In this document: positions 1 to 5,264 of the stretch, piece after piece
Position numbering within the stretch: the first letter of the stretch is position 1
How the letters are laid out: each line of letters starts with the position of its first letter
NCBI GenBank assembly: GCA_031259655.1
Contig: JAIRLF010000276.1
Coordinates: forward strand, 1-5,264
DNA length: 5,264 nt
Direction of reading: 5' to 3'
Source of the DNA: Prevotellaceae bacterium
Lineage (GTDB): Bacteria; Bacteroidota; Bacteroidia; Bacteroidales; UBA932
Made by a program: the position numbers and the translations under genes
The notes under the pieces: model-generated
What the model was told of the DNA's origin: nothing
What the model saw: only the letters and a program-made list of their open reading frames with translations
The model's database searches: none

Positions 1-851
1 ATGTTCCGGATTTTTATATTCGTGGAATCGGAATCTTTATTGAGTTTACTCATGCTTTTGGATTGCGGATATTCCTTATACAGCGCCTCGTACGATTGAG
101 ATTCTTCTTCGCCCATGTCGATAGAGACCGTTTGTTCCTTAAAGAACCGCCGGTGAAAAGGATAAGTAGTTTTGTTCAGACGGTTGGTTTTGGTCAATTC
201 TTCGGCATAATTCACTCCGTTGATAAGTCGCAGCAGGATGTACCTCGCATCCTGAGTTTGTTTGATATAGCCCGTATCGGCGATAGTTACGGAATAATTT
301 CCTTCGCCGTGCGTGTGGTCGTAAATCATGACGCCGATTAAAGCGCCCGTAATCGGGTCTTTATGATTGACCCTTATGCCGAAACGCTCTATCCCGTCGT
401 AGAAAATGTCTTCGGGGATACTGAGTTCCGGACTTTTTTTCTTGATTTCCATCAGCTTGCTTCTTGATTTAAGAAAAAAATACGGCGAAAATTCGCTCGA
501 AAGCACAAAACTGCCGATTGCAATAGCGACAGCCATAAAATAGAGAGGATACAATATCCTGCTCAAAGATATTCCCGACGATTTCATCGCCAGCAATTCG
601 TTGTTTTCGCCAAGATTGCCAAGCGTCATCAGCGAAGCAAGAAGCGTGGACAATGGTAATGAGTTCGGGATATTGTAAAGTGCAAACCAGCCTAAAACTT
701 CGAGTATGACGTTCCACGTCAACCCTTTTCCTACAAGCTCGTCAATCTGTAACCACACGAACTGTATTACAAAAATGAACACAACTATTATCAACGTCAG
801 GAACATCGGTCCCAGATATGACAGAAATATGTATCTGTAGAGCGTTTTCAA
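1..851 (-). CDS. LptF/LptG-family permease, C-terminus beyond window
   Basis: Family role: inner-membrane permease subunit of the ABC machine that extracts lipopolysaccharide and passes it to the periplasmic Lpt bridge. 283 codons are visible, open to the window edge. Residues about 11-32 form the first membrane helix, followed by QIDELVGKG (35-43), the usual element after TM1. A second hydrophobic stretch is at about 50-75, the conserved GENNELLAMKSSGIS at 81-95, and a third helix at about 98-118. From about 120 the chain becomes hydrophilic, fitting the periplasmic jelly-roll domain (SIPEDIFYDGIERFGIRV at 144-161). The match is best to the long (roughly 600-residue) Bacteroidetes form, so about half is missing; LptF and LptG cannot be told apart, so no symbol is given. 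The start is a TTG at 851-849, six bases after the rnfA stop; no ATG gives the full first helix. It is the last visible gene of the rnf operon. Confidence 0.9.
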   Translation of the reverse strand, partial: MKTLYRYIFLSYLGPMFLTLIIVVFIFVIQFVWLQIDELVGKGLTWNVILEVLGWFALYNIPNSLPLSTLLASLMTLGNLGENNELLAMKSSGISLSRILYPLYFMAVAIAIGSFVLSSEFSPYFFLKSRSKLMEIKKKSPELSIPEDIFYDGIERFGIRVNHKDPITGALIGVMIYDHTHGEGNYSVTIADTGYIKQTQDARYILLRLINGVNYAEELTKTNRLNKTTYPFHRRFFKEQTVSIDMGEEESQSYEALYKEYPQSKSMSKLNKDSDSTNIKIRN

Positions 852-857
852 TTCTAT

Positions 858-1436
858 TTATTTTACTATTCCGCTGAAACCCATGAACGCCATAGCCAGC
901 AAACCTGCTACAATCAGGGCGATAGGGTATCCTTTCATTTGTTTGGGGACCTCGGACGTCAAATCGAGCTGTTCGCGAAGTCCGGCGAATAAAATCAACG
1001 CCAGCGCGAATCCGACTCCGCTTGCCAGCGAAAATACCGTCGTTTGGGCGAGATTATAATCTTTTTGAATCGACAAAATTGCTATTCCAAGTACAGCGCA
1101 ATTCGTTGTTATCAATGGAAGAAAGATTCCGAGCGCCTGATAGAGCGCGGGACTGACTTTTTTCAGGATGATTTCGACCATCTGAACCAGAGCCGCTATC
1201 ACCAGAATGAAAGTGAGAGTTTGCATATATCCGATTTGCAGCGGCGTCAATATGAAGTTCTGTATCAAGTACGTTACTATTGCCGACAAAGTCAGTACAA
1301 AGACGACCGCTCCGCCCATTCCGAGCGAAGTAGTTACTTTGTTCGATACCCCAAGAAAGGGGCATATCCCCAGAAATTGCGCCAACACTACATTGTTTAC
1401 GAAAATCGCTGCAATTATGATTAGTATATATTCCAT
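858..1436 (-). CDS. rnfA: Rnf electron transport complex subunit A
   Basis: Integral membrane subunit (RsxA/RnfA, paralogue of NqrE) of the Rnf complex, which passes electrons between ferredoxin and NAD and couples this to Na+ or H+ translocation. 192 residues, close to the 193 of E. coli RsxA, with about six hydrophobic segments. Family signatures are visible: VNNVVLAQFLGICPFLGVS (13-31), GIFLPLITTNCAVLG (103-117) and the C-terminal AFMGFSGIVK. Cys25 and Cys113 sit in the two inverted half-repeats and are the expected ligands of the intramembrane [2Fe-2S] cluster shared with RnfE. The ATG at 1436-1434 is preferred; a TTG two codons earlier (1442) directly after the rnfE stop would add only two residues. 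The gene lies six bases after rnfE and six before the permease gene. NqrE is excluded by the rnfD/G/E context. Confidence 0.95.
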   Translation of the reverse strand: MEYILIIIAAIFVNNVVLAQFLGICPFLGVSNKVTTSLGMGGAVVFVLTLSAIVTYLIQNFILTPLQIGYMQTLTFILVIAALVQMVEIILKKVSPALYQALGIFLPLITTNCAVLGIAILSIQKDYNLAQTTVFSLASGVGFALALILFAGLREQLDLTSEVPKQMKGYPIALIVAGLLAMAFMGFSGIVK

Positions 1437-1442
1437 AATCAA

Positions 1443-2039
1443 TTATTTCTTAATAAGTTTCTTTTTTACCATATTAAACAGAATCATCAAATATGCCAGA
1501 GCGAAAAACGCGCCCGGGGCAAGTATAAACAGGATAATGCCGTCGCCGGAAATCAGTTTGTATCCGAACACCGAGTACGCTCCCAAAAGTTCCCTGACAA
1601 AACCCAGAAAAGTGAGCGCCAGCGTGAATCCCAATCCTATGCCCAATCCGTCGAAAATCGAATCGGCGGCTCCGTTTTTTGCCGCGAACGATTCGGCGCG
1701 CGCTAACACTATGCAGTTTACGACTATCAGCGGGATGAAAATCCCCAGAGTGCTGTGAATGTCGGGCAGATAGCCTGCCATCAGTAAATCGACTACCGTC
1801 ACAAATGCCGCGATAATAACAATATACGATGGAATCCGCACCTTGTCGGGTATCATTTTCCCGACAAGCGAAATTGTCAGGTTCGAGAGCATAAGCACGA
1901 ACGAAGTCGCCAACCCCATTGATAACCCGTTGATTGCCGACGATGTTGTCGCCAAAGTCGGGCACATTCCCAATATCAGCACAAAAGTGGGGTTTTCTTT
2001 GAATATGCCTTTGAGTACTATTTGTATTTTTTCTTTCAT
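1443..2039 (-). CDS. rnfE: Rnf electron transport complex subunit E
   Basis: Integral membrane subunit (RsxE/RnfE, paralogue of NqrD) that pairs with RnfA. 198 residues, mostly hydrophobic. Visible signatures: GIFKENPTFVLILGMCPTLA (11-30), the LSNLTIS segment (51-57), VRIPSYIVIIA (67-77), LGIFIPLIVVNCIVLARAE (98-116) and APGAFFALAY (174-183). Cys26 and Cys109 match the RnfA cysteines and should supply the other half of the intramembrane [2Fe-2S] site. The C-terminus is short and lysine-rich (VKKKLIKK), lacking the longer tail of the E. coli protein. The open frame continues upstream to 2153 but that part overlaps rnfG. ATG at 2039 puts the family motif at the usual distance from the N-terminus; ATG at 2048, three codons earlier, is also possible. 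No clear Shine-Dalgarno sequence is seen. Confidence 0.95.
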   Translation of the reverse strand: MKEKIQIVLKGIFKENPTFVLILGMCPTLATTSSAINGLSMGLATSFVLMLSNLTISLVGKMIPDKVRIPSYIVIIAAFVTVVDLLMAGYLPDIHSTLGIFIPLIVVNCIVLARAESFAAKNGAADSIFDGLGIGLGFTLALTFLGFVRELLGAYSVFGYKLISGDGIILFILAPGAFFALAYLMILFNMVKKKLIKK

Positions 2040-2056
2040 GATGAGCATGTTTTTGA

Positions 2057-2683
2057 TTATTGTTGAGACGTTGCGCCGGTGTTTCCGTCCCATTTTCCTT
2101 TTTTCATTACTTTCTCGCGATATACGGCGTATGCCCGTGCAACAGCGTCGCAAAAGGCTTTGGAGCTGATTGTTGAAGCGGTGATAGCATCAACGTCGCC
2201 ATCTTCTTTGCTTACGGCTAACTTGTAAGTTTCGGGATTTTTACCGTGAAACTGCAAGCTGAACCCGTGTTTCGCAGGGTCGATTTTGTCGCCCAAGCCG
2301 GGCGTCTCGCTATGCGATATCACTTTGATATTGTTTATTGTGCCGTCGGCAAGAAATCCTACTAAGAGGACAAATTTCCCGCCATAGCCGTTGTTGGTGA
2401 AGGTCTGTACCGCCGCGACCGTATCTTTTCTTTCCTTAGTAATTGCCTTATAAACGTAAACGGTGTCGCCGTCGACGAATTCTTTGTGCACATTGTCGGT
2501 GTCGGAGGGATTGTTGTTGAACGGAGGCAAAACTTCCGCTATGCCCTGATTGATTTTCCGGATACGTACCGCGTCTATTGCATCTTTCGTCAGTTCGTAA
2601 ACGCCGGCTAATACCGCCGACGATACGAAGGTTATCACAAACAGGGTCAACGTCATATTTTTAAAAGATGATTCTCGTGCCAT
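2057..2683 (-). CDS. rnfG: Rnf electron transport complex subunit G (FMN protein)
   Basis: RnfG/RsxG (paralogue of NqrC) is a membrane-anchored periplasmic flavoprotein carrying covalent FMN. 208 residues: one N-terminal membrane anchor (about 8-30), then a soluble FMN-binding domain. GYGGKFVLLVGF (99-110) and SHSETPGLGDK (123-133) are typical of the domain. The flavinylation site is in DAITASTISSKAF (165-177): by family knowledge FMN is joined through phosphoester linkage to the last Thr of S/T-G-A-T, here TAST with Thr171 as acceptor; Ala-Ser replaces Gly-Ala. Such a site needs an ApbE-type flavin transferase, which is not in this window. AGGA at 2690-2687 lies three bases before the ATG. 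The gene starts 27 bases after rnfD. Length and context favour RnfG over the longer NqrC. Confidence 0.94.
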   Translation of the reverse strand: MARESSFKNMTLTLFVITFVSSAVLAGVYELTKDAIDAVRIRKINQGIAEVLPPFNNNPSDTDNVHKEFVDGDTVYVYKAITKERKDTVAAVQTFTNNGYGGKFVLLVGFLADGTINNIKVISHSETPGLGDKIDPAKHGFSLQFHGKNPETYKLAVSKEDGDVDAITASTISSKAFCDAVARAYAVYREKVMKKGKWDGNTGATSQQ

Positions 2684-2710
2684 TTTTCCTTTTTTTAATT
2701 TAAATACAAT

Positions 2711-3703
2711 TTATTTTTCGCCGAATCGTTTGGGTTTTATATACATGTTTATCAAAGGAACAGTCGCGTTCATTATCAGTATTGCGAAAGATATTCCTTC
2801 GGGATATGCGCCCCATTTGCGAATCACGCAGGTGAGAACGCCTATCCCAACAGCGTATATTACCGCGCCTTTTTTGAGCATCGGAGATGTAACATAGTCC
2901 GTTGCCATGAAAATCGCGCCGAGCATAAGTCCTCCGCTTAATAAATGAAACAGAGGGTCGGGGTTTTGCGACGGGTCGACAAGCCGGAATATTCCGGTAA
3001 ACACCGCTACGGTCAAAAAGATTGTCGTGGGAATGTGCCAGGTTATCACTTTGCGGAACAGCAGATATGCAAATCCAAGCAGCAAAGCCAATGTCGAGAC
3101 TTCGCCGAACGAGCCGCCGATTTGTCCAAATAGCATTTGGAAATACGAAAATCCATGGTCTCCCGCCATGATTTCTTGTGGCGTAAGCCCGTCGGCTAAC
3201 CCGTGCGCCATGATTGCGAGTGGAGTAGCTCCCGTTGTTGCATCCGTTGCAAAAAATCCAGACGAGGGCAGGGGCCACGAGGTCATCGCTACGGGAAAAG
3301 AGATTAACAGGAATATCCGCCCAGCAATTGCCGGATTGAACAGGTTGCTCCCAAGTCCTCCGAAACTGATTTTCGCTACACCGATTGCAAACGCCGCTCC
3401 GATTGCTACTATATATAAAGGTATGCCCGAGGGAAGATTGAGGGCTAACAATAAACCGGTCAAAGCTGCCGACAGGTCGCTTATCGCCGGCGGGGTTTTT
3501 AATACGTATTTCTGTAATACCCATTCCAATCCAACACATACGCATACCGATACAAGCGTGACTAAAAGAGCGTTAACTCCAAAAAAATATACCGAAACTC
3601 CAAAAGCCGGTAACAATGCAATGATTACATCTCTCATTAAACGCCGCGTCGTTACATTATCGTGAATATGAGGCGACGGAGATACTATTAACTTTTTTTC
3701 CAT
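2711..3703 (-). CDS. rnfD: Rnf electron transport complex subunit D (FMN protein)
   Basis: Multi-pass membrane flavoprotein (RnfD/RsxD, paralogue of NqrB) of the Rnf complex. 330 residues, the usual RnfD length and shorter than NqrB. It opens with VSPSPHIHDNVTTRRLM (7-23), the conserved pre-TM1 segment. Others are KISFGGLGSNLFNPAIAGR (111-129), DATTGATPLA (154-163), FMATDYVTSP (265-274) and KWGAYPEGISFAILIMN (296-312). TGAT at 157-160 is the covalent FMN motif, Thr160 the expected acceptor. The ATG at 3703-3701 has AGGA six bases upstream (3713-3710) and puts the N-terminal motif where the family has it. It is the first gene of the operon: a promoter lies about 25 bases upstream, and no rnfB or rnfC is found there. 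Overlapping minus-strand frames are shadows. Confidence 0.96.
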   Translation of the reverse strand: MEKKLIVSPSPHIHDNVTTRRLMRDVIIALLPAFGVSVYFFGVNALLVTLVSVCVCVGLEWVLQKYVLKTPPAISDLSAALTGLLLALNLPSGIPLYIVAIGAAFAIGVAKISFGGLGSNLFNPAIAGRIFLLISFPVAMTSWPLPSSGFFATDATTGATPLAIMAHGLADGLTPQEIMAGDHGFSYFQMLFGQIGGSFGEVSTLALLLGFAYLLFRKVITWHIPTTIFLTVAVFTGIFRLVDPSQNPDPLFHLLSGGLMLGAIFMATDYVTSPMLKKGAVIYAVGIGVLTCVIRKWGAYPEGISFAILIMNATVPLINMYIKPKRFGEK

Positions 3704-3727
3704 TCAAAGTCCTTTTCAATAATGCGG

Positions 3728-3758
3728 CAAAATTAACGCTTTTTTTTCAAACGACAAT
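3728..3758 (-). promoter_or_regulatory. Bacteroidetes-type promoter of the rnf operon
   Basis: On the minus strand ATTG (3758-3755) is followed by a 19-base spacer and TAATTTTG (3735-3728). The Bacteroidetes housekeeping consensus is TTTG at -33, about 19 bases, then TAnnTTTG at -7; the -7 element matches fully and the -33 element in three of four positions. The expected start is about 3722, giving a leader of roughly 20 bases before rnfD with only the AAAGGAC ribosome site in it. A run of eight A fills part of the spacer. The match is seen directly; activity is inferred. Confidence 0.65.
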
Positions 3759-3807
3759 TTTTTCGCACTTAAAAGGGTGCATTTCAAATTGTCGCAAACC
3801 CGTCCTT

Positions 3808-3867
3808 TCGTTATTGCGAGGGCGCAGCCCGAAGCAATCCGGAAAATACGAAACTCCGGATTGTTTC
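3808..3867. repeat. Palindromic dispersed-repeat-like element
   Basis: The segment contains ATTGCGAGGGCGCAGCCCGA followed by AGCAATCCGGA. Two nested foldbacks are visible: ATTGC (3813-3817) with GCAAT (3834-3838) around GGGC-GCA-GCCC (3820-3830), and a 13-base arm GAAGCAATCCGGA (3831-3843) with TCCGGATTGTTTC (3855-3867), one G-T pair and an 11-base loop. The ATTGCGAG...GAAGCAATCC wording is a known type of short palindromic element scattered in many bacterial genomes; normally the right half repeats CTCGCAATGACG, which here has decayed after position 3867. It lies just upstream of the rnf promoter. It is probably a non-autonomous repeat or its remnant; no transposase is present. Confidence 0.6.
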
Positions 3868-4081
3868 CTGCAAGGTAACGCGGATATTGTCGTCAATTAT
3901 CTTTGTTTAACCGTTTTCTTCACCCCGTCCCTTCGGTAGAGTCATTTTTTCGTGGTTTTTTCATCTGTTTTTCGACTTTTTCACAGAAAAAGTTTAATTG
4001 TCGAATATTTTTTTTGCGTTTCAACTGTTTGAAATATGGCTGAATACATCTTTTGTGAAAAAAAATTACGGTTTTTTTACA
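3868..4081. other. AT-rich intergenic stretch, no gene seen
   Basis: No convincing coding frame, RNA gene or paired promoter is seen. It has several runs of T and A. TTCGAC (3971-3976) and GTCGAA (4000-4005) can pair, with TTTTTC/GAAAAA inside (3977-3982 with 3986-3991, ACA loop, an eight-base bulge on the 3' side), followed by eight T at 4008-4015. This resembles a weak plus-strand terminator, but no plus-strand gene ends upstream of it. A lone TATCTTTG at 3898-3905 has no -33 partner. Confidence 0.5.
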
Positions 4082-4109
4082 TTTGTATTAAAAAAATGTT
4101 ATAGCTTTG
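4082..4109 (+). promoter_or_regulatory. Possible Bacteroidetes promoter before the CA tract
   Basis: TTTG (4082-4085), a 16-base spacer and TAGCTTTG (4102-4109). Both boxes fit the Bacteroidetes consensus exactly, but the spacer is about three bases short of the usual 19. If used, transcription would begin near 4115 and run through the CA tract and the 72-base repeats toward the susC-like gene. TAnnTTTG is expected by chance roughly once in a kilobase of AT-rich DNA, so this is weak evidence. Confidence 0.3.
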
Positions 4110-4235
4110 TATCGTTTTTCTATTATTAAAGATAAAGATTTTTATATGAACTGTCATATTTCTCATCGATGTTTCAACAATGTTGAAAAATTTTTCCGAC
4201 TAAACCGGATTTTTGAAGAGTTTGGCATGATTTTT

Positions 4236-4282
<47 letters not shown>

Positions 4283-4296
4283 AGCAGCAAGAAACT

Positions 4297-4312
4297 GTAT
4301 ATACATATATAC
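4297..4312. repeat. Near-perfect palindrome of alternating purine/pyrimidine
   Basis: GTATATACATATATAC pairs with itself over seven bases on each side of a two-base centre. It begins 16 bases after the CA tract and, like it, is almost entirely alternating purine-pyrimidine. It could be a dyad-binding site or a cruciform/Z-prone sequence; low complexity makes chance plausible. Confidence 0.4.
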
Positions 4313-4338
4313 ATTGCAAACAGCTACTCCGTCTATCA

Positions 4339-4482
4339 ATATATACAGCTACTCGGACCACCGCTATTTACAGCCGGACATACAGCGACAGCAAACGCCG
4401 CGACTTGCGGATATATACAGCTACTCCGACCACCGCTACTTACATCCGGACATACAGCGACAGCAAACGCCGCGACCTGCGG
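4339..4482 (+). repeat. Two tandem copies of a 72-base repeat
   Basis: Copy 1 is 4339-4410 and copy 2 is 4411-4482. They match at 68 of 72 positions; the differences are at unit positions 17 (G/C), 29 (T/C), 35 (G/T) and 67 (T/C). Partial copies flank them: CAGCTACTCCG at 4321-4331, and a degenerate copy from 4483 to about 4517 (ATATACGACTACGCC onward). The unit is built on TAC-containing words (TACAGCTACTC, ATACAGCGACAGC), suggesting it grew from a smaller motif. The period equals 24 codons, so copy-number change would preserve frame. All three forward frames lack stops through both copies. Confidence 0.92.
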
Positions 4483-4524
4483 ATATACGACTACGCCAAC
4501 TACAGCTATACATACGGAAGCATA

Positions 4525-4554
4525 ATTGCGCATATTATTGCTCTAAAATCTTTG
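4525..4554 (+). promoter_or_regulatory. Possible promoter for the susC-like gene
   Basis: ATTG (4525-4528), an 18-base spacer and AATCTTTG (4547-4554). The -7 box differs from TAnnTTTG in its first base and the -33 box from TTTG in its first base. The spacing is close to the usual 19. If active, transcription starts near 4560 and the susC-like mRNA would have a leader of about 210 bases, carrying the ribosome site at 4633-4638 but not the CA tract or the 72-base repeats. Confidence 0.3.
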
Positions 4555-4632
4555 AAGGAAATTACGTTTTCTCTTCAGGGACTTTCTATCTTATATATAA
4601 ACCAATCGTCATTAAATCCCTTAAAACAAAGA

Positions 4633-4658
4633 AGGAGGAATAGCCTATGATTAAATAA
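4633..4658 (+). promoter_or_regulatory. Consensus Shine-Dalgarno before a three-codon open frame
   Basis: AGGAGG (4633-4638) stands eight bases before ATG at 4647, which reads Met-Ile-Lys and stops at TAA (4656-4658). So perfect a ribosome site is unusual in Bacteroidota, where genes often lack one, and it leads to almost no protein. The ATG overlaps a TGA (4648-4650) that closes the forward frame of position 4234, one of the frames running through the CA tract. It may be a leader mini-gene, a remnant of a lost gene, or chance. Confidence 0.4.
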
Positions 4659-4768
4659 CAGACAGAAAGCGATGGATTGGGAGTATAAGATACACATTCC
4701 ATAAAACAAAAAGTGAATTAAAGATAAAATTAAACAAACAAATATTTATTAAAAAAAAAGTTTTTACT

Positions 4769-5264
4769 ATGGAACTGTTTATGTATAGTTATAAAAAATT
4801 AAAGATTATGAGACTATTTATGATGTTGGCTTTATTTTGTTTATTAAATGTCCAACAAGTTTTTTCGCAAAATGCGAGTGTTACCGGTATCATAACCGAC
4901 GTCTCCGGCGAACCGTTGAAAGGCGCAAGCGTTATGATTAAAGGTACAACATCGGGTGTGGTGAGCGACGAAGTCGGACGCTACACCATTAATGTTTCCG
5001 GCAAAGGTTCTGTGTTGATATTTTCGTTCGTAGGATATACGACGCAGGAAATTGTCTACAACGGAGAGACGACGCTTAATGTATCATTAACCGACGAATC
5101 TCTGGGGCTCGACGAAGTGGTCGTAGTAGCTTATGGCGTAGCAAAGAAATCGACGTTCACAGGTTCGGCATCTGTTGTAAAATCCGAACAGATATCGAAA
5201 ATCTCTTCTGCAGGCGTTATGGAATCGTTGCAGGGAATGAGCGCCGGCGTCGTCATTACCAATA
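4769..5264 (+). CDS. SusC/RagA-like TonB-linked outer membrane protein, N-terminus
   Basis: N-terminal 165 residues of a SusC/RagA-family receptor, which with a SusD-like lipoprotein imports oligosaccharides, peptides or similar ligands across the outer membrane, energised by TonB. Seen in order: lysines then a hydrophobic signal sequence (about 14-33, probable cleavage after VFS before QNASV); a carboxypeptidase-regulatory-like domain (about 37-108, SVTGIITDVSGEPLKGASV, then DEVGRYTINV and FSFVGYTTQEI); the TonB-box-like link LDEVVVVAYG (114-123); and the plug domain start (STFTGSASVV from 128; SLQGMSAGVVI at 153-163). The family is usually about 1000 residues, so most lies beyond the window. 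In-frame starts are ATG 4769, 4781 and 4808; 4808 alone gives a compact signal peptide, so the start is uncertain. Substrate cannot be told. It is divergent from the rnf operon. Confidence 0.95.
   Translation, partial: MELFMYSYKKLKIMRLFMMLALFCLLNVQQVFSQNASVTGIITDVSGEPLKGASVMIKGTTSGVVSDEVGRYTINVSGKGSVLIFSFVGYTTQEIVYNGETTLNVSLTDESLGLDEVVVVAYGVAKKSTFTGSASVVKSEQISKISSAGVMESLQGMSAGVVITN

Noticed and set aside
1207..1758. A 183-codon plus-strand open frame opposite rnfA and rnfE
   Set aside because: It spans two well-supported genes on the other strand; its composition follows from their codon pattern.
2700..3545. A 281-codon minus-strand open frame overlapping rnfD
   Set aside because: It lies wholly in another frame of rnfD, is rich in Arg, Ser and Cys with no family resemblance, and the rnfD frame matches the RnfD family over its full length.
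3027..3665. A 212-codon plus-strand open frame opposite rnfD
   Set aside because: It is the antisense shadow of rnfD with no recognisable domain and no ribosome site.
858..3703. Na+-translocating NQR operon instead of Rnf
   Set aside because: RnfD (330 residues) and RnfG (208) are too short for NqrB and NqrC, the gene order D-G-E-A is that of rnf, and no nqrA or nqrF is present.
3898..3905. TATCTTTG as a plus-strand -7 promoter element
   Set aside because: No TTTG-like -33 box at 17-21 bases upstream and no gene within reach; single matches are expected by chance.
3971..4015. Hairpin with a T-run as a transcription terminator
   Set aside because: The stem is AT-rich and bulged, the T-run is not directly after an uninterrupted stem, and no plus-strand gene ends before it.
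4336..4533. A 65-codon minus-strand frame across the 72-base repeats
   Set aside because: It is short and Val/Ala/Ser-rich, comes from the repeats, and has no promoter or ribosome site; repeats free of stops on one strand often leave one opposite frame open.

Overview
The window looks like a chromosome piece from an uncultured or poorly sampled member of the Bacteroidota. The evidence is the start of a SusC/RagA-type TonB-linked outer membrane protein, Rnf subunits of the Bacteroidetes type, an LptF/LptG permease of the long Bacteroidetes type, AT-rich intergenic DNA, and a promoter that matches the Bacteroidetes housekeeping pattern (an ATTG/TTTG-like -33 element and TAnnTTTG at -7).

Positions 1-3703 hold a tight minus-strand cluster. 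In transcription order it is rnfD (3703-2711), rnfG (2683-2057), rnfE (2039-1443), rnfA (1436-858) and an LptF/LptG-family permease (851 to beyond position 1, so its C-terminus is missing). Gaps between genes are 3 to 27 bases, so this is almost certainly one operon. RnfD, G, E and A are the membrane and FMN-carrying part of the Rnf electron-transfer complex, which couples electron flow between ferredoxin and NAD to ion movement across the inner membrane. The peripheral subunits RnfB (Fe-S) and RnfC (NADH/FMN), usually encoded just before rnfD, are absent. A good promoter lies directly upstream of rnfD, so the operon appears to begin there.

Positions 3704-4768 are a 1.06-kb divergent intergenic region with unusual content: the rnf promoter; a palindromic element of the kind dispersed in many bacterial genomes; an AT-rich stretch with a weak hairpin; a possible plus-strand promoter; a perfect (CA)22 dinucleotide tract; a near-palindrome of alternating purine and pyrimidine; and two copies of a 72-base tandem repeat. 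From the CA tract through the repeats all three forward frames are free of stops. After this come a possible second promoter and a perfect Shine-Dalgarno sequence in front of a three-codon open frame.

Positions 4769-5264 (plus strand) carry the N-terminus of the SusC/RagA-like protein, cut by the window edge inside its plug domain. The most notable signal is the CA microsatellite with the in-frame 72-base repeats upstream of this outer membrane receptor gene. It has the layout of a slippage-prone, possibly phase-variable locus, but no function can be proven from the sequence alone.
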